From Devosia sp. 66-22 (lineage in GTDB: Bacteria > Pseudomonadota > Alphaproteobacteria > Rhizobiales > Devosiaceae): a stretch of DNA of 64,000 nt. The DNA lies in assembly GCA_001899065.1 (NCBI GenBank), contig MKUZ01000016.1:50199-114198 (forward strand), given 5' to 3'. Both the position numbers and the translations under genes were made by a program. The notes under the pieces were generated by a model, which had not been told where the DNA came from, did no database searches, and saw only the letters and a list, made by a program, of their open reading frames with translations. Positions 27,742 through 35,990 of the stretch are shown piece after piece (positions within the stretch are counted from its first letter, which is position 1; every line of letters begins with the position of its first letter).

Positions 27742-29472
27742 GTGCCTGACGTGGGGCCCAGCCCTGAGCGCGTGCGAGCCGCCTTGGATGAACTCCTTGG
27801 CTGGCAAGGGATTGCTCGGTCTCCGCAACTTGCCGAACTGCTTCGCTACGTCGTCGAGCGCACGTTAAGCGGCGAGAGCGCGTCGATCAAAGCCTACTCG
27901 ATCGCCGTGGACGTGTTCGATCGTCCGCAGGACTTCGACCCGCAGTCCGATCCCATCGTTCGCGTCCAGGCTCGCCGCCTTCGCACCCTGCTCGAGCAGT
28001 ATTACGAGGGAGGCGGCGCCACGGCCGACGTCCAGATTCACCTGCCCCTTGGCCGCTATGTTCCGGAGTTCAGAACGATTGCGGCCGCCGACGCAGAGTC
28101 GGCCGCCCGGGAGGCGCGCCCTCTGATGGCGGCCTCGCCGCGCCGCTTGTCCCGGTTCCTCGTCAATGCAGTGCTCGGGCTGGCCTTTACGCTTGTCGGC
28201 GTCGGACTGGCGGTGGTGATCGTCCGCTGGTTTCTGCCGCCGACCCCGCCCGAGATCGTCTCGGCGATCCCCCTGCAGCCGCGCCTCGCAATCGGCGCGT
28301 TCGACAATCTGACCGGCGAGCCCGTGCTCGACGACGATGTCAGGCAGATCGCGCAGCGGCTCACGACGGCGCTGGCGCGGTTCGAGATGGTGTCGCTCGG
28401 TGCCGAGGGGCCAGTTGTCAACGGCACGGTGCAGCAGGTGAATGGGCGCTTTGTGCTGCGCGCCACGATCGTGGACCCGGCCACCAACAGCGTGCGGTGG
28501 ACCACGACGATCAATGCGCCTACAGGAGTCACCGATACCGTGGCGCTGACCGCCGCGAGCAACGTACTTGCGGCGCAGTTGGGCAATGCGAGCGGACCGC
28601 TGCACGCGTCTGGCAGGTCCTGGCTCAAGCTGCAGAGCAAATTACCGGAGCCGCCCACGTCCTATCTCTGCGATCTGCTGTATATGAGCTGGCGCGACAG
28701 CCGGCGCCTCGACGATGCCGATGCCGGTGTTGCGTGCTTCGAGAAAGTCCTCGCGTCGTCTCCGGACGACGCCCTGGCGCTGGCGGCGGCCGCGGGGATG
28801 CGCGCGTGGCGCACGCAGTTCCTCGCGACACCGAGTGACAATCTGAGCCAACTGATGACCAAGGAGACCGCCGCGGTTGGTCGGGCAGTAAGCCTCAGGC
28901 CAGACAGCAGCTTCATCCACGAGCAGCAGGCGGTCGTCCTGGGCCGACAGGGCTCCGTCGATGCTGCGATCGGTGCCATCAGCAAGGCCTACGAGCTCAA
29001 CCCCGCCAACATGGACGTCGCGTCGGTCTACGGCACGCTTTTGTGGATCAACGGGCAGTATGCCGAGGGCATGGGGTATTCGGAGCAATCGCTGGCGGCG
29101 ATCCCGTTCGCGCCGTCATGGTATCATCTCACCCGCGCATTCAATGCTCTGCGCGAAGAACGCTTCTTCGATGCGATCGACGCGGCGCAGCAGGTGGCGT
29201 CGGGTGATGAGGAGTTTGGTCCGGTCATCGCGCTGGCTGCAGCGCCCCGCGCCGCACGGCAGGACCTGATCGACCGCTATCGGCCGCTGGTGATGGACAA
29301 TCCGCACTTCCAGGTGTCGGGGATCATCCCGCGCCTCGCGATGCGCGTGCGGCCGACGGGGGTGCTGCAGCGCATCCGCGACGGACTGATCCTTGCGGGG
29401 CTGCCCGCGAACACGCTGGACCGGCCGTTCAATCCTGACGGGAGCGAGCGGCCGCCGGCCGACACGCCGTGA
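27742..29472 (+). CDS. Membrane TPR protein with DNA-binding-like N-terminal domain
   Basis: A 576-residue protein. Residues about 1-110 match a widespread but poorly characterised N-terminal domain, with RYVVERTLSGE, AYSIAVDVFDRPQDFDPQSD, PIVRVQARRLRTLLEQYY and LPLGRYVPEF, often fused to TPR or cyclase modules. One helix follows (about 143-167). Then comes a TolB-N/FlgO-like domain (LAIGAFDNLTGE, ending NSVRWTTTINA) and several TPR-like helical repeats to the end. Topology suggests a cytoplasmic head and periplasmic sensor-like tail, resembling CadC-style one-component regulators; this is an inference. Two palindromes lie just upstream. Confidence 0.75.
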   Translation: MPDVGPSPERVRAALDELLGWQGIARSPQLAELLRYVVERTLSGESASIKAYSIAVDVFDRPQDFDPQSDPIVRVQARRLRTLLEQYYEGGGATADVQIHLPLGRYVPEFRTIAAADAESAAREARPLMAASPRRLSRFLVNAVLGLAFTLVGVGLAVVIVRWFLPPTPPEIVSAIPLQPRLAIGAFDNLTGEPVLDDDVRQIAQRLTTALARFEMVSLGAEGPVVNGTVQQVNGRFVLRATIVDPATNSVRWTTTINAPTGVTDTVALTAASNVLAAQLGNASGPLHASGRSWLKLQSKLPEPPTSYLCDLLYMSWRDSRRLDDADAGVACFEKVLASSPDDALALAAAAGMRAWRTQFLATPSDNLSQLMTKETAAVGRAVSLRPDSSFIHEQQAVVLGRQGSVDAAIGAISKAYELNPANMDVASVYGTLLWINGQYAEGMGYSEQSLAAIPFAPSWYHLTRAFNALREERFFDAIDAAQQVASGDEEFGPVIALAAAPRAARQDLIDRYRPLVMDNPHFQVSGIIPRLAMRVRPTGVLQRIRDGLILAGLPANTLDRPFNPDGSERPPADTP

Positions 29473-30783
29473 TCAGCTGAAAAGCTCGGTCGCGATGCGG
29501 ACGAAAGCGCGGCCGCGCTCCTCGAAATCCTTGAAGGCGACGCCCGACGTCTCGAGCTGGCCGTAGCTGGGAGCACCGGGAGAGAGGATGACGGTGTCGA
29601 ACTCGGATTGACGCGATGCAAGGGCCTCGAGGCCGGCGCGCAGCGTGCCCGCTTCCACGACCTGCACTTGCGGTGCCGCGGCATAAGCTGCGGTAGCGAG
29701 GCGGTCTCCGGTGACGGGCAACGCAACGAGCAACGTCACGCCGCGAGGGGAAAGCAGCGAGGCAAGCTCGGCGTAATCCTGCTGCCGCTCGTGCCCTCCC
29801 GCAATCAGCGCGATGCGCTTGCCCTGATAGGCCGCGAGCGCGGCCTTCGTCGCCTCGGGGGTGGTCGAGATCGAGTCGTTGACGAAGGTCAGGCCGCCAA
29901 TGCTGTGCTCCTCGAGGCGATGCGGCAGCGGCTCGAACTGGTTGATGCCACGCACGATGCCCTCGAGGCCCGCACCGGCTGCGAGGGCGATCTGCGTGGC
30001 CAGTCTGGCATTGTCGAGATTGTGCGCCCCCTTGAGCTTCGATTTGCGCACTGTGGAGGCAATACGGTCGGCGATGAAGGGAGCAAGCGGAGGCAGCAAT
30101 CGCCTGGTATCGCGCAGGGCGGCGAGAACGAGAGGATTGGTCTGCGCTGCCGGACCTAATCCTACAGGGAAGGGCGACTCGCGGTCGATGAGGTTGAGCT
30201 TGTCGGCGAAATAGTGCTCGACGTCGCGATGCCAGTCGGTGTGCTCGGGCGTGAGATTGGTGACCGCCGCGATATCGGGTGAGAACGCCATGTCAGCGGT
30301 CTGGTAGGACGAGAGTTCGAACACGACAATCTTGTGCTTGTCGGCGATCTCGAGCGGCGCGAGGCCGACATTGCCGGCGAGGCCGGCGTCGAGACCCGAT
30401 TGCGTCAGCATCAGGTGAACGAGGGTGGCGGTCGTCGACTTGCCCTTGGTGCCGGTGATGGCGATGACGGTGCGGCCGTCGCGATAGTACTCGCCCCACA
30501 GGTTCAGGTTGGAAGTGACGGCGATGCCCGCCTCGCGGGCGACGAGGAAGATCGGACGGTAGCGCGAGACGCCGGGCGACTTGACGATCGTGGCGAAGCG
30601 CCTGGCCTCGATGGCCGCGTTAAGCTCGGTGGGCGGGATGAGCTCGGCATCCTCGATGTCGGCAGCACCGCTGTCGACGGTGACAAAGATCTTGAGGCTG
30701 GGCGCTCGCGCCTTGAGGAAGGCACGGGTCGAACGCGCCTCGCGGCCGGCGCCATAGAGCAGAACGGGCTGATCAAAGCGCAT
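29473..30783 (-). CDS. murD2: UDP-MurNAc-L-Ala--L-Glu ligase, MurD2 type
   Basis: A 436-residue Mur ligase. It has an N-terminal Rossmann-like domain (VLLYGAGREARSTRAFL), ATP loop GTKGKSTT (about residues 116-123), the central ELSSYQ and AVTNLTPEHTDWH motifs, and a C-terminal domain with FVNDSISTTPEATKAAL. These are MurD features, but the gene overlaps murL by 11 bases. In the Xanthomonas pathway the paired ligase adds L-glutamate rather than D-glutamate to UDP-MurNAc-L-Ala, and MurL then inverts it. Sequence alone cannot prove the stereochemistry; the assignment rests on pairing with murL. A canonical murD may exist elsewhere. Confidence 0.82.
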   Translation of the reverse strand: MRFDQPVLLYGAGREARSTRAFLKARAPSLKIFVTVDSGAADIEDAELIPPTELNAAIEARRFATIVKSPGVSRYRPIFLVAREAGIAVTSNLNLWGEYYRDGRTVIAITGTKGKSTTATLVHLMLTQSGLDAGLAGNVGLAPLEIADKHKIVVFELSSYQTADMAFSPDIAAVTNLTPEHTDWHRDVEHYFADKLNLIDRESPFPVGLGPAAQTNPLVLAALRDTRRLLPPLAPFIADRIASTVRKSKLKGAHNLDNARLATQIALAAGAGLEGIVRGINQFEPLPHRLEEHSIGGLTFVNDSISTTPEATKAALAAYQGKRIALIAGGHERQQDYAELASLLSPRGVTLLVALPVTGDRLATAAYAAAPQVQVVEAGTLRAGLEALASRQSEFDTVILSPGAPSYGQLETSGVAFKDFEERGRAFVRIATELFS

Positions 30784-32101
30784 AGGGCGCGATCCTTTCG
30801 GCGATGGCGCGAGGGATGTAGTGATCGTCGCTGTCCTTGAAGAGCTTCTCCAACGCGCCGGCCAGACGCGAGGCGCCGTATTGGGCGATGAGCTCATCCT
30901 TCAATGTGCGGACAATAGCCGCGTCCTGCCAATCGGGACTTGCGGTCAGAATGTGAAGGCAGGCGGCCGCCTCTTCGATCTCGCCGACGCATTCCCAAGG
31001 CTTCTGGCCAGCGAGGCCGGTGAGTGCGCGGTACGACTCTTCGTTGGCGGAGTCATCGAGGAAGTTCTTGCCGAAGATGCGCATCATGCGGTCGTAGTCC
31101 ATGCGCGGGGCCATCATCAGGAAGGTGAAATGGCACTTTGGACACTTACCGCACCAGAGCGGGACGTTGTCGCCGCCCAGCTTGAAATTCTCGTTGCAGC
31201 TCGAGAAGACCTCGTCGAAGCGGGTTTCGCGCGCGAACAAGGCTGCGATGCGAGCCTCCGAGTATGGGCGCAGCAGCGAGAAGTAGGCGAGCGCGCCTCC
31301 CGTAGCGTCATTGATTACGTCTGCAATTAGGCGCTCGAAGTCGTCCGACTTCGAGTGCTGATGGTTCACCTCGCGCCCTTCGTGGATCGCGTTGCCTTCG
31401 CTAGCTGAACGTTCATTGGAAAGGATGACGCGTGCGTAGGAGAAGAGTAGTGCGGTGAGGGCCGCGATCATCGAGTTGATCGCTGTCGATGGGACGTGAC
31501 CGTTGAGGTAACCAGGTTCATTGCGAAGCCGCATCATCTCGCGGTCCAGCGTACGTTTGACGTAGAGCGGCGTTCTGGAAATCTTGCCGATGGAGCCGAG
31601 GATGGGGCCCTTGGGGTTTACCGCGAAGGGCGTGTAGTCGAGCCCCGCTGCCTCGAGTAGTTCGATCGAGACAATCGAATCCTTACCGCCGCCGATGGGC
31701 AACAGGGCGCGATCCCTAAGGGCAGGTGCGGGCGGCGCGCTACGCTGATCGACCGTCGCAACGACCTCGATCTTGTTGAAGTGCTCAAGCTGGTTGCGGG
31801 CGTAGAACTCGCCGAGGCCGTTGGTGTAGATGTCGAAAGCAAAATCGCGTTCACGTGCGGTAAGCGGGAACTCGACCTCGATGCGCGTCGGAGCGAGGAG
31901 CTTAAAGTAGCTGGCGCCGAGCACGACGGCGGTGAGGTCGAGCAGCTTGTGGAAGGCCTCGCTCGACGCTGCGTCGGTGTCGCCGCCGCGCGGAAACTCC
32001 AGCACCTCGGTGAAGCGCAGGGCGCCCAGCGCATAGGGGAACAGCGCGACGCCCTCGGCGGGGTCGTAGCTGGGCTTGAGGATGTGGAAATGTACGCTCA
32101 A
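30773..32101 (-). CDS. murL: UDP-MurNAc-L-Ala-L-Glu epimerase MurL
   Basis: A 442-residue MurL, which uses ATP to epimerise the terminal L-Glu of UDP-MurNAc-L-Ala-L-Glu to D-Glu during peptidoglycan synthesis. Visible are the PP-loop-like LPIGGGKDSIVS (137-142 for GGGKDS), SNERSASEGN, HSKSDDFE and a CxxCxxC segment WCGKCPKCHFTF. I place the start at the TTG (32099-32101) overlapping the upstream stop as TTGA: this gives MSVHFHILKPSYD, whereas the ATG further upstream adds 26 low-complexity residues and runs 80 bases into the neighbour. Overlaps murD2 by 11 bases. Confidence 0.88.
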   Translation of the reverse strand: MSVHFHILKPSYDPAEGVALFPYALGALRFTEVLEFPRGGDTDAASSEAFHKLLDLTAVVLGASYFKLLAPTRIEVEFPLTARERDFAFDIYTNGLGEFYARNQLEHFNKIEVVATVDQRSAPPAPALRDRALLPIGGGKDSIVSIELLEAAGLDYTPFAVNPKGPILGSIGKISRTPLYVKRTLDREMMRLRNEPGYLNGHVPSTAINSMIAALTALLFSYARVILSNERSASEGNAIHEGREVNHQHSKSDDFERLIADVINDATGGALAYFSLLRPYSEARIAALFARETRFDEVFSSCNENFKLGGDNVPLWCGKCPKCHFTFLMMAPRMDYDRMMRIFGKNFLDDSANEESYRALTGLAGQKPWECVGEIEEAAACLHILTASPDWQDAAIVRTLKDELIAQYGASRLAGALEKLFKDSDDHYIPRAIAERIAPYAL

Positions 32102-32991
32102 TAGACTCTCAGACTCAGTCGCAGCACAATATCGGGGCTGAGGCGTTGAAAGCCAAATTCGCGCATGGTGCAGCTCCATGCGGTGCCTAGTCGCTCGATC
32201 TTGAACAGGTTGTAGCGGGCAGGATCCTCGCTGGCAGCCTCAGATTGAGCGGCACCGGCCGCGGCGACGCCGACAACGGGGACGTCGCCCGTGAGCCCGG
32301 GAATCGCGAAGATCGAGGATTTGTGGGTGTGACCGTGCAGGATGAGTTCTGCGCCATTCGCGGCAACCGCCTCCCGGAAGCGCCTGGCGCCATAGAGCCC
32401 CAACCGCGGGTGGCGGGCTTCCAGGTTGGGCGGGTGGTGGATCATGATGACCCGAAAGTAGCCGGCATCGCCCAGTATCCTGAGGATACGCGACAGCCGG
32501 TCCGCCTGATCCTGCTCAAAGCGGCCAATGGCAAAAAAAGGGGCGCTCGGAACGGCGCTGGAACAGGAGATGATGGCGACATCGCCGATCCGGCGCACGA
32601 AGGGAAACTGGGCGGCATCCAGCGTTTCGCCGCTCATGTACTCGCCCCAGCGGCCGTTGTTGTAGCCAAAAGCGGGGCGGACGTAGGCGTCGTGATTGCC
32701 CGGACAGACGCCGACCTCGTCGGGTGTCCCGACTGTCCGGAGCCAGTTGAAGGCAGTATTCGCTTCCGCTTCGAGGCCGAGATTGACCAGATCGCCAGTC
32801 ACGGCCGTGAAGTCCGCCTTCTGTTCGCGCATGTGCCGCACGAGATTGGCAAGACCATCGCCCGACAGCGAGTTATGCCGGCGCAGCCGCCAGTTGACGA
32901 AGCCGGTTATTCGTTTGTTGGCGAGCTCGGTCCATTTGACCGGCGGCAATGGCGCGAGATGAACGTCCGAAATATGGGCGAGCGTGATCAT
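32098..32991 (-). CDS. Metallophosphoesterase (calcineurin-like)
   Basis: A 297-residue binuclear metal phosphoesterase. The metal motifs run in order: HISDVHL (DxH), TGDLVN (GD), GNHDAY (GNHD), MIHHPP and HGHTH. The start is taken at the ATG giving MITLAHISDVHL; a GTG six codons upstream is possible. It heads a three-gene unit with murL and murD2, joined by a TTGA overlap, so a role in cell-wall precursor or lipid-carrier metabolism is possible. The substrate is unknown; a nucleotide or pyrophosphate ester is the family default. Confidence 0.88.
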   Translation of the reverse strand: MITLAHISDVHLAPLPPVKWTELANKRITGFVNWRLRRHNSLSGDGLANLVRHMREQKADFTAVTGDLVNLGLEAEANTAFNWLRTVGTPDEVGVCPGNHDAYVRPAFGYNNGRWGEYMSGETLDAAQFPFVRRIGDVAIISCSSAVPSAPFFAIGRFEQDQADRLSRILRILGDAGYFRVIMIHHPPNLEARHPRLGLYGARRFREAVAANGAELILHGHTHKSSIFAIPGLTGDVPVVGVAAAGAAQSEAASEDPARYNLFKIERLGTAWSCTMREFGFQRLSPDIVLRLSLRVY

Positions 32992-33086
32992 TGTGGGGCG
33001 TAATGCCACGGCGCGGGCGGCAAGAAAATGGCCGTCAGCGCGAGACAGTGATTTTGCCGGGTTTCCACGGCTGCTAGCGTCCGAGC

Positions 33087-33569
33087 ATGAGCGATCGCAT
33101 GCCGCTGACGCGGTACCAGTCCATCCGCACCCGACTGCACCTGTTCCAGGTCGGCGTGCGCAAGCGCCTGACCGTGGGCGTCCGCGCGGTCCTGATCGAT
33201 GGCCGGAAGGTCCTCATGATCAAGCACACCTATCTGCCCGGCTGGCAGTTTCCGGGTGGTGGTGTCGAGCCGGGCGAGACGGCCGAGGTTTCCGCGGCCC
33301 GCGAGGTGATGGAGGAGACCGGATTGGCGACGCACGGCAGGCCGGCGCTCCACGGCCTCTATCTCAATCGGGTGGCCGGCGGTGCGCGGGACCATGTCGC
33401 AGTCTATGTCTGGCGCGAGTTTCATGTGCAGCATCAGTTCAAGCCCAATTTCGAGATCGCCGCGCTGAGCTGGTTCGACCTGGACGCGCTGCCGGACGAC
33501 GTTGAGCCGGGTACCGCGCGGCGCGTGCGCGAGATCCTCGATGGTGCCGTGCCCGACGCCGAGTGGTGA
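33087..33569 (+). CDS. Nudix hydrolase
   Basis: A 160-residue protein with a complete Nudix box: G-V-E-P-G-E at the start, then the REVMEETGL core (about residues 71-79), downstream of PGWQFPGGG. Nudix enzymes hydrolyse nucleoside diphosphates linked to another group; substrate is not evident. The basic N-terminus (YQSIRTRLHLFQVGVRKRLT) is a short extension before the fold. It converges with yqjG with no gap between the two stop codons. Confidence 0.88.
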   Translation: MSDRMPLTRYQSIRTRLHLFQVGVRKRLTVGVRAVLIDGRKVLMIKHTYLPGWQFPGGGVEPGETAEVSAAREVMEETGLATHGRPALHGLYLNRVAGGARDHVAVYVWREFHVQHQFKPNFEIAALSWFDLDALPDDVEPGTARRVREILDGAVPDAEW

Positions 33570-34523
33570 TCAGAGGAAGTCGAGTTCAGGGCCTACCGGC
33601 ACGATCCGCGTCGGGTTGATCCGGTGATGACTCCAGTAATAGTGGGTCTTGATGTGGTCGATATGGATCGTCTCGCGGATCCCGGGCGTTGCGACGAGGC
33701 CGCGTAGGTAATGCGTGATGTTGGGGTAGTCGGCGATCTGGCGGATATTGCACTTGAAATGACCGTAATAGACGGCGTCGAAGCGGATGAGGGTCGTGAG
33801 CAGGCGCCAGTCGGCCTCGGTGACGCGGTCGCCCGCGAGGTAGGCGTTGTCGCCGAGAATGCCCTCAATCCAGTCGAGTGACGCAAAGAGGGCCCGGACC
33901 GCCTCCTCATACGCGTCCTGTCTGGTAGCGAAGCCGACCTTGTACACACCGTTGTTGATCGTGTCGTAGACGCGCTTGTTGATCTCATCGATGCGCGGCC
34001 TGAGTTCGGCGGGATAGTAGTCGTCATCGTTGCCGGTGAGCGCGTTGAAGGCGCCGTTGAGCATCCGGATGATCTCGGAGCTCTCATTGTTGACGATGGT
34101 CTGGCGCTGTTTGTCCCATAGCACCGGAACGGTCACGCGGCCGGTGAAGTCGGATTTGGCGCGCTGATAGACCTCATAGAGATGCTCACTGCTGAACAGC
34201 GCGTCGCCGGTCGATCCCTCCGCCTTGAAGGTCCAGCCCGTCTCGTCGGGCATCTTGGGGGATACGACCGACACCGAGATGAGGTCTTCAAGCCCCTTGA
34301 GGGCGCGGAAGATCAGCGTCCGATGCGCCCAGGGGCAGGCGTGGGAGACATAGAGATGATAGCGGCCAGCTTCCGCGGCGAAGCCGCCCTCGCCAGTCGG
34401 GCCGGGCGCGCCGTCCGGCGTGATCCAGTTGCGGAAGGGCGCGTCGCCGCGGACGAACTTCCCGCCGGTCTTGCTGGTGTCGTACCATTCCGTCGACCAG
34501 CGGCCGTCGATCAATTGACCCAC
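33570..34523 (-). CDS. yqjG: Glutathionyl-hydroquinone reductase (Xi-class GST)
   Basis: A 317-residue Xi-class GST that reduces glutathionyl-hydroquinones to hydroquinone with glutathione. The catalytic Cys63 is in YVSHACPWAHRTLI. Other landmarks are VPVLWDKQRQTIVNNESSEI, the C-terminal helical domain with DWRLLTTLIRFDAVYYGHFKCN, and HYYWSHHRINPTRIVPVGP. Cytosolic. A short inverted repeat lies just upstream of the ATG and could be its operator. With the SoxR-controlled pump it adds to a quinone-detoxifying capacity in this region. Confidence 0.95.
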   Translation of the reverse strand: MGQLIDGRWSTEWYDTSKTGGKFVRGDAPFRNWITPDGAPGPTGEGGFAAEAGRYHLYVSHACPWAHRTLIFRALKGLEDLISVSVVSPKMPDETGWTFKAEGSTGDALFSSEHLYEVYQRAKSDFTGRVTVPVLWDKQRQTIVNNESSEIIRMLNGAFNALTGNDDDYYPAELRPRIDEINKRVYDTINNGVYKVGFATRQDAYEEAVRALFASLDWIEGILGDNAYLAGDRVTEADWRLLTTLIRFDAVYYGHFKCNIRQIADYPNITHYLRGLVATPGIRETIHIDHIKTHYYWSHHRINPTRIVPVGPELDFL

Positions 34524-34535
34524 AATTGTCTCCTT

Positions 34536-34555
34536 TGAGGCGTATCAACGCCTCA
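34536..34555 (-). promoter_or_regulatory. Inverted repeat upstream of yqjG
   Basis: TGAGGCG-TATCAA-CGCCTCA has perfect 7-bp arms with a 6-base centre, ending 13 bases before the yqjG start codon. The position fits a repressor operator or a 5'-leader hairpin. The rest of the spacer to 34788 has no gene; it contains the palindrome TCACGTGA (34703-34710) and a 6-bp stem at 34711-34733 that may belong to the GNAT gene control region. Confidence 0.4.
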
Positions 34556-34788
34556 GTTAGGCGCTCGGGTGGCCGACAACAATCCTTCAACCCAAGGTCT
34601 TGAAATGCAGAACGAAGTGGGCGATTTCTTCTTCACGCGCCCCAGCCTTGGTGCTAAGGCGCGTTTCAGACGTCAGGAGGCGTCCAGGATGGAGAACTAC
34701 GTTCACGTGACCCGACGACCCTAGTTGGTCGGGAGCCGGCCTGCGAGCCGGCGCGTTTGTCCTTACTCTCTGTTTCTGGACTGCCACG

Positions 34789-35349
34789 ATGATCGCTCCG
34801 TCCGTTCAAGAACCGGCTCCGCCGGTCCCCCCGCAATCTGCGCCCGCCAAACTTCGCGTTGCGACGCCCGACGACGACAAATTCGTCGACGAGTTGCAGG
34901 CGCTGGCCTTTGGTCCCGGGCGCTTTGCGCGTACGGCGTTCCGCGTCCGCGAGCGCTTCCCGATCGACACGTCGCTGTCCCTGATCGCCGAAATCGATGG
35001 CACGCCGGCGGGCGTCGTGTGGATGACGCCGCTCAGCGTCGGCGGCATCGACGGCTACATGCTCGGTCCGCTGGCGACCCATCCTGGCTTCCGCAAGCGC
35101 GGCGTGGGCAAGGAGCTGGCACGCGAAGTGACGCGGATGGCGCTCGAACGCGGGCGGGGGAGCTTCGTGATCCTCATCGGCGATCGCGACTATTACTGTC
35201 CGCTGGGCTGGCAGCCTACGACCCTGGGCGCCGTCGAGTGGCCCGGGCCTGTCGACCCCACGCGCGTGCTGCTCTACTCTGAGGACAAGACCCTCGCGGC
35301 GCGCATCAAAGGCAAGATCGGCGCGTTCGGGACCAGGAAGCACCAGTAG
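34789..35349 (+). CDS. GNAT-family N-acetyltransferase
   Basis: A 186-residue acetyltransferase of the YhbS-like type. The acetyl-CoA loop HPGFRKRGVGKELAREVTR is intact (about residues 98-116), preceded by the beta-strand LGPLATHP, and YYCPLGWQP follows near the C-terminus. A proline-rich 20-residue head precedes the fold. The acceptor substrate cannot be told. It is 11 bases upstream of the CoA pyrophosphatase gene in the same direction. Confidence 0.88.
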   Translation: MIAPSVQEPAPPVPPQSAPAKLRVATPDDDKFVDELQALAFGPGRFARTAFRVRERFPIDTSLSLIAEIDGTPAGVVWMTPLSVGGIDGYMLGPLATHPGFRKRGVGKELAREVTRMALERGRGSFVILIGDRDYYCPLGWQPTTLGAVEWPGPVDPTRVLLYSEDKTLAARIKGKIGAFGTRKHQ

Positions 35350-35360
35350 GCAGGTTTGTT

Positions 35361-35990
35361 TTGTCGGCAGCCGATGCACTGATCGAGAGAATCAGGAATC
35401 GGCTGCTGCCCTCGCCGCAGGCTGCCGAGGAAACGGCGACGCTGCTTCCCGATTGGCTGCCGGACGGCGGTTTCAAGGGGCCGCCGCGCGATGCTGCCGT
35501 GCTGATCGCGCTGGTGCGGCGAGGCGACGATCTCTCCATCCTCTACACCGAACGCTCTCCGGAGCTCCGCTCGCATTCCGGACAGATTGCCTTCCCTGGC
35601 GGCAAGATTGATCCGACCGACAAGGGGCCCGGAGATGCAGCCCTTCGCGAAGCATGGGAGGAGGTGGCGCTCGACCGGGACGATGCCCGAATCCTCGGCT
35701 ACATGCCGGCCTACTTCACCGGCTCGAACTATATGATCACGCCGGTGGTTGCGGAAGTGCGGCCGCACCGTGCTTTTGTCGGCAATCCTGGGGAAGTGAA
35801 GACTGTATTCGAGGTGCCGCTGCCGCTGCTGATGCGCAGCGACAGCTTCGACACGCTGCATTTCGAGCATGGGGCGCGGAAAGGGTCGACCTGGCGCATC
35901 ACGCATGAGGGGCTTGTCATCTGGGGCATAACCGCCAATCTGACGCGGCGATTTTACGAGCTCGTGTTGAAGGACGAGGTGCCCTGGTGA
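35361..35990 (+). CDS. nudL: CoA pyrophosphatase-type Nudix hydrolase
   Basis: A 209-residue Nudix protein of the CoA-hydrolysing subgroup. It carries the UPF0035-type signature around SHSGQIAFPGGKIDP, then the Nudix core ALREAWEEVAL. The normal product cleaves CoA to 4'-phosphopantetheine and 3',5'-ADP. The start codon appears to be TTG (MSAADALIERI); there is no better ATG or GTG before the fold. The 3' end overlaps the cca gene by four bases (GTGA). Confidence 0.85.
   Translation: MSAADALIERIRNRLLPSPQAAEETATLLPDWLPDGGFKGPPRDAAVLIALVRRGDDLSILYTERSPELRSHSGQIAFPGGKIDPTDKGPGDAALREAWEEVALDRDDARILGYMPAYFTGSNYMITPVVAEVRPHRAFVGNPGEVKTVFEVPLPLLMRSDSFDTLHFEHGARKGSTWRITHEGLVIWGITANLTRRFYELVLKDEVPW

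Noticed and set aside
34587..34787. 66-codon minus-strand frame between yqjG and the GNAT gene
   Set aside because: No ribosome site or recognisable content; the start lies over the GNAT promoter area.
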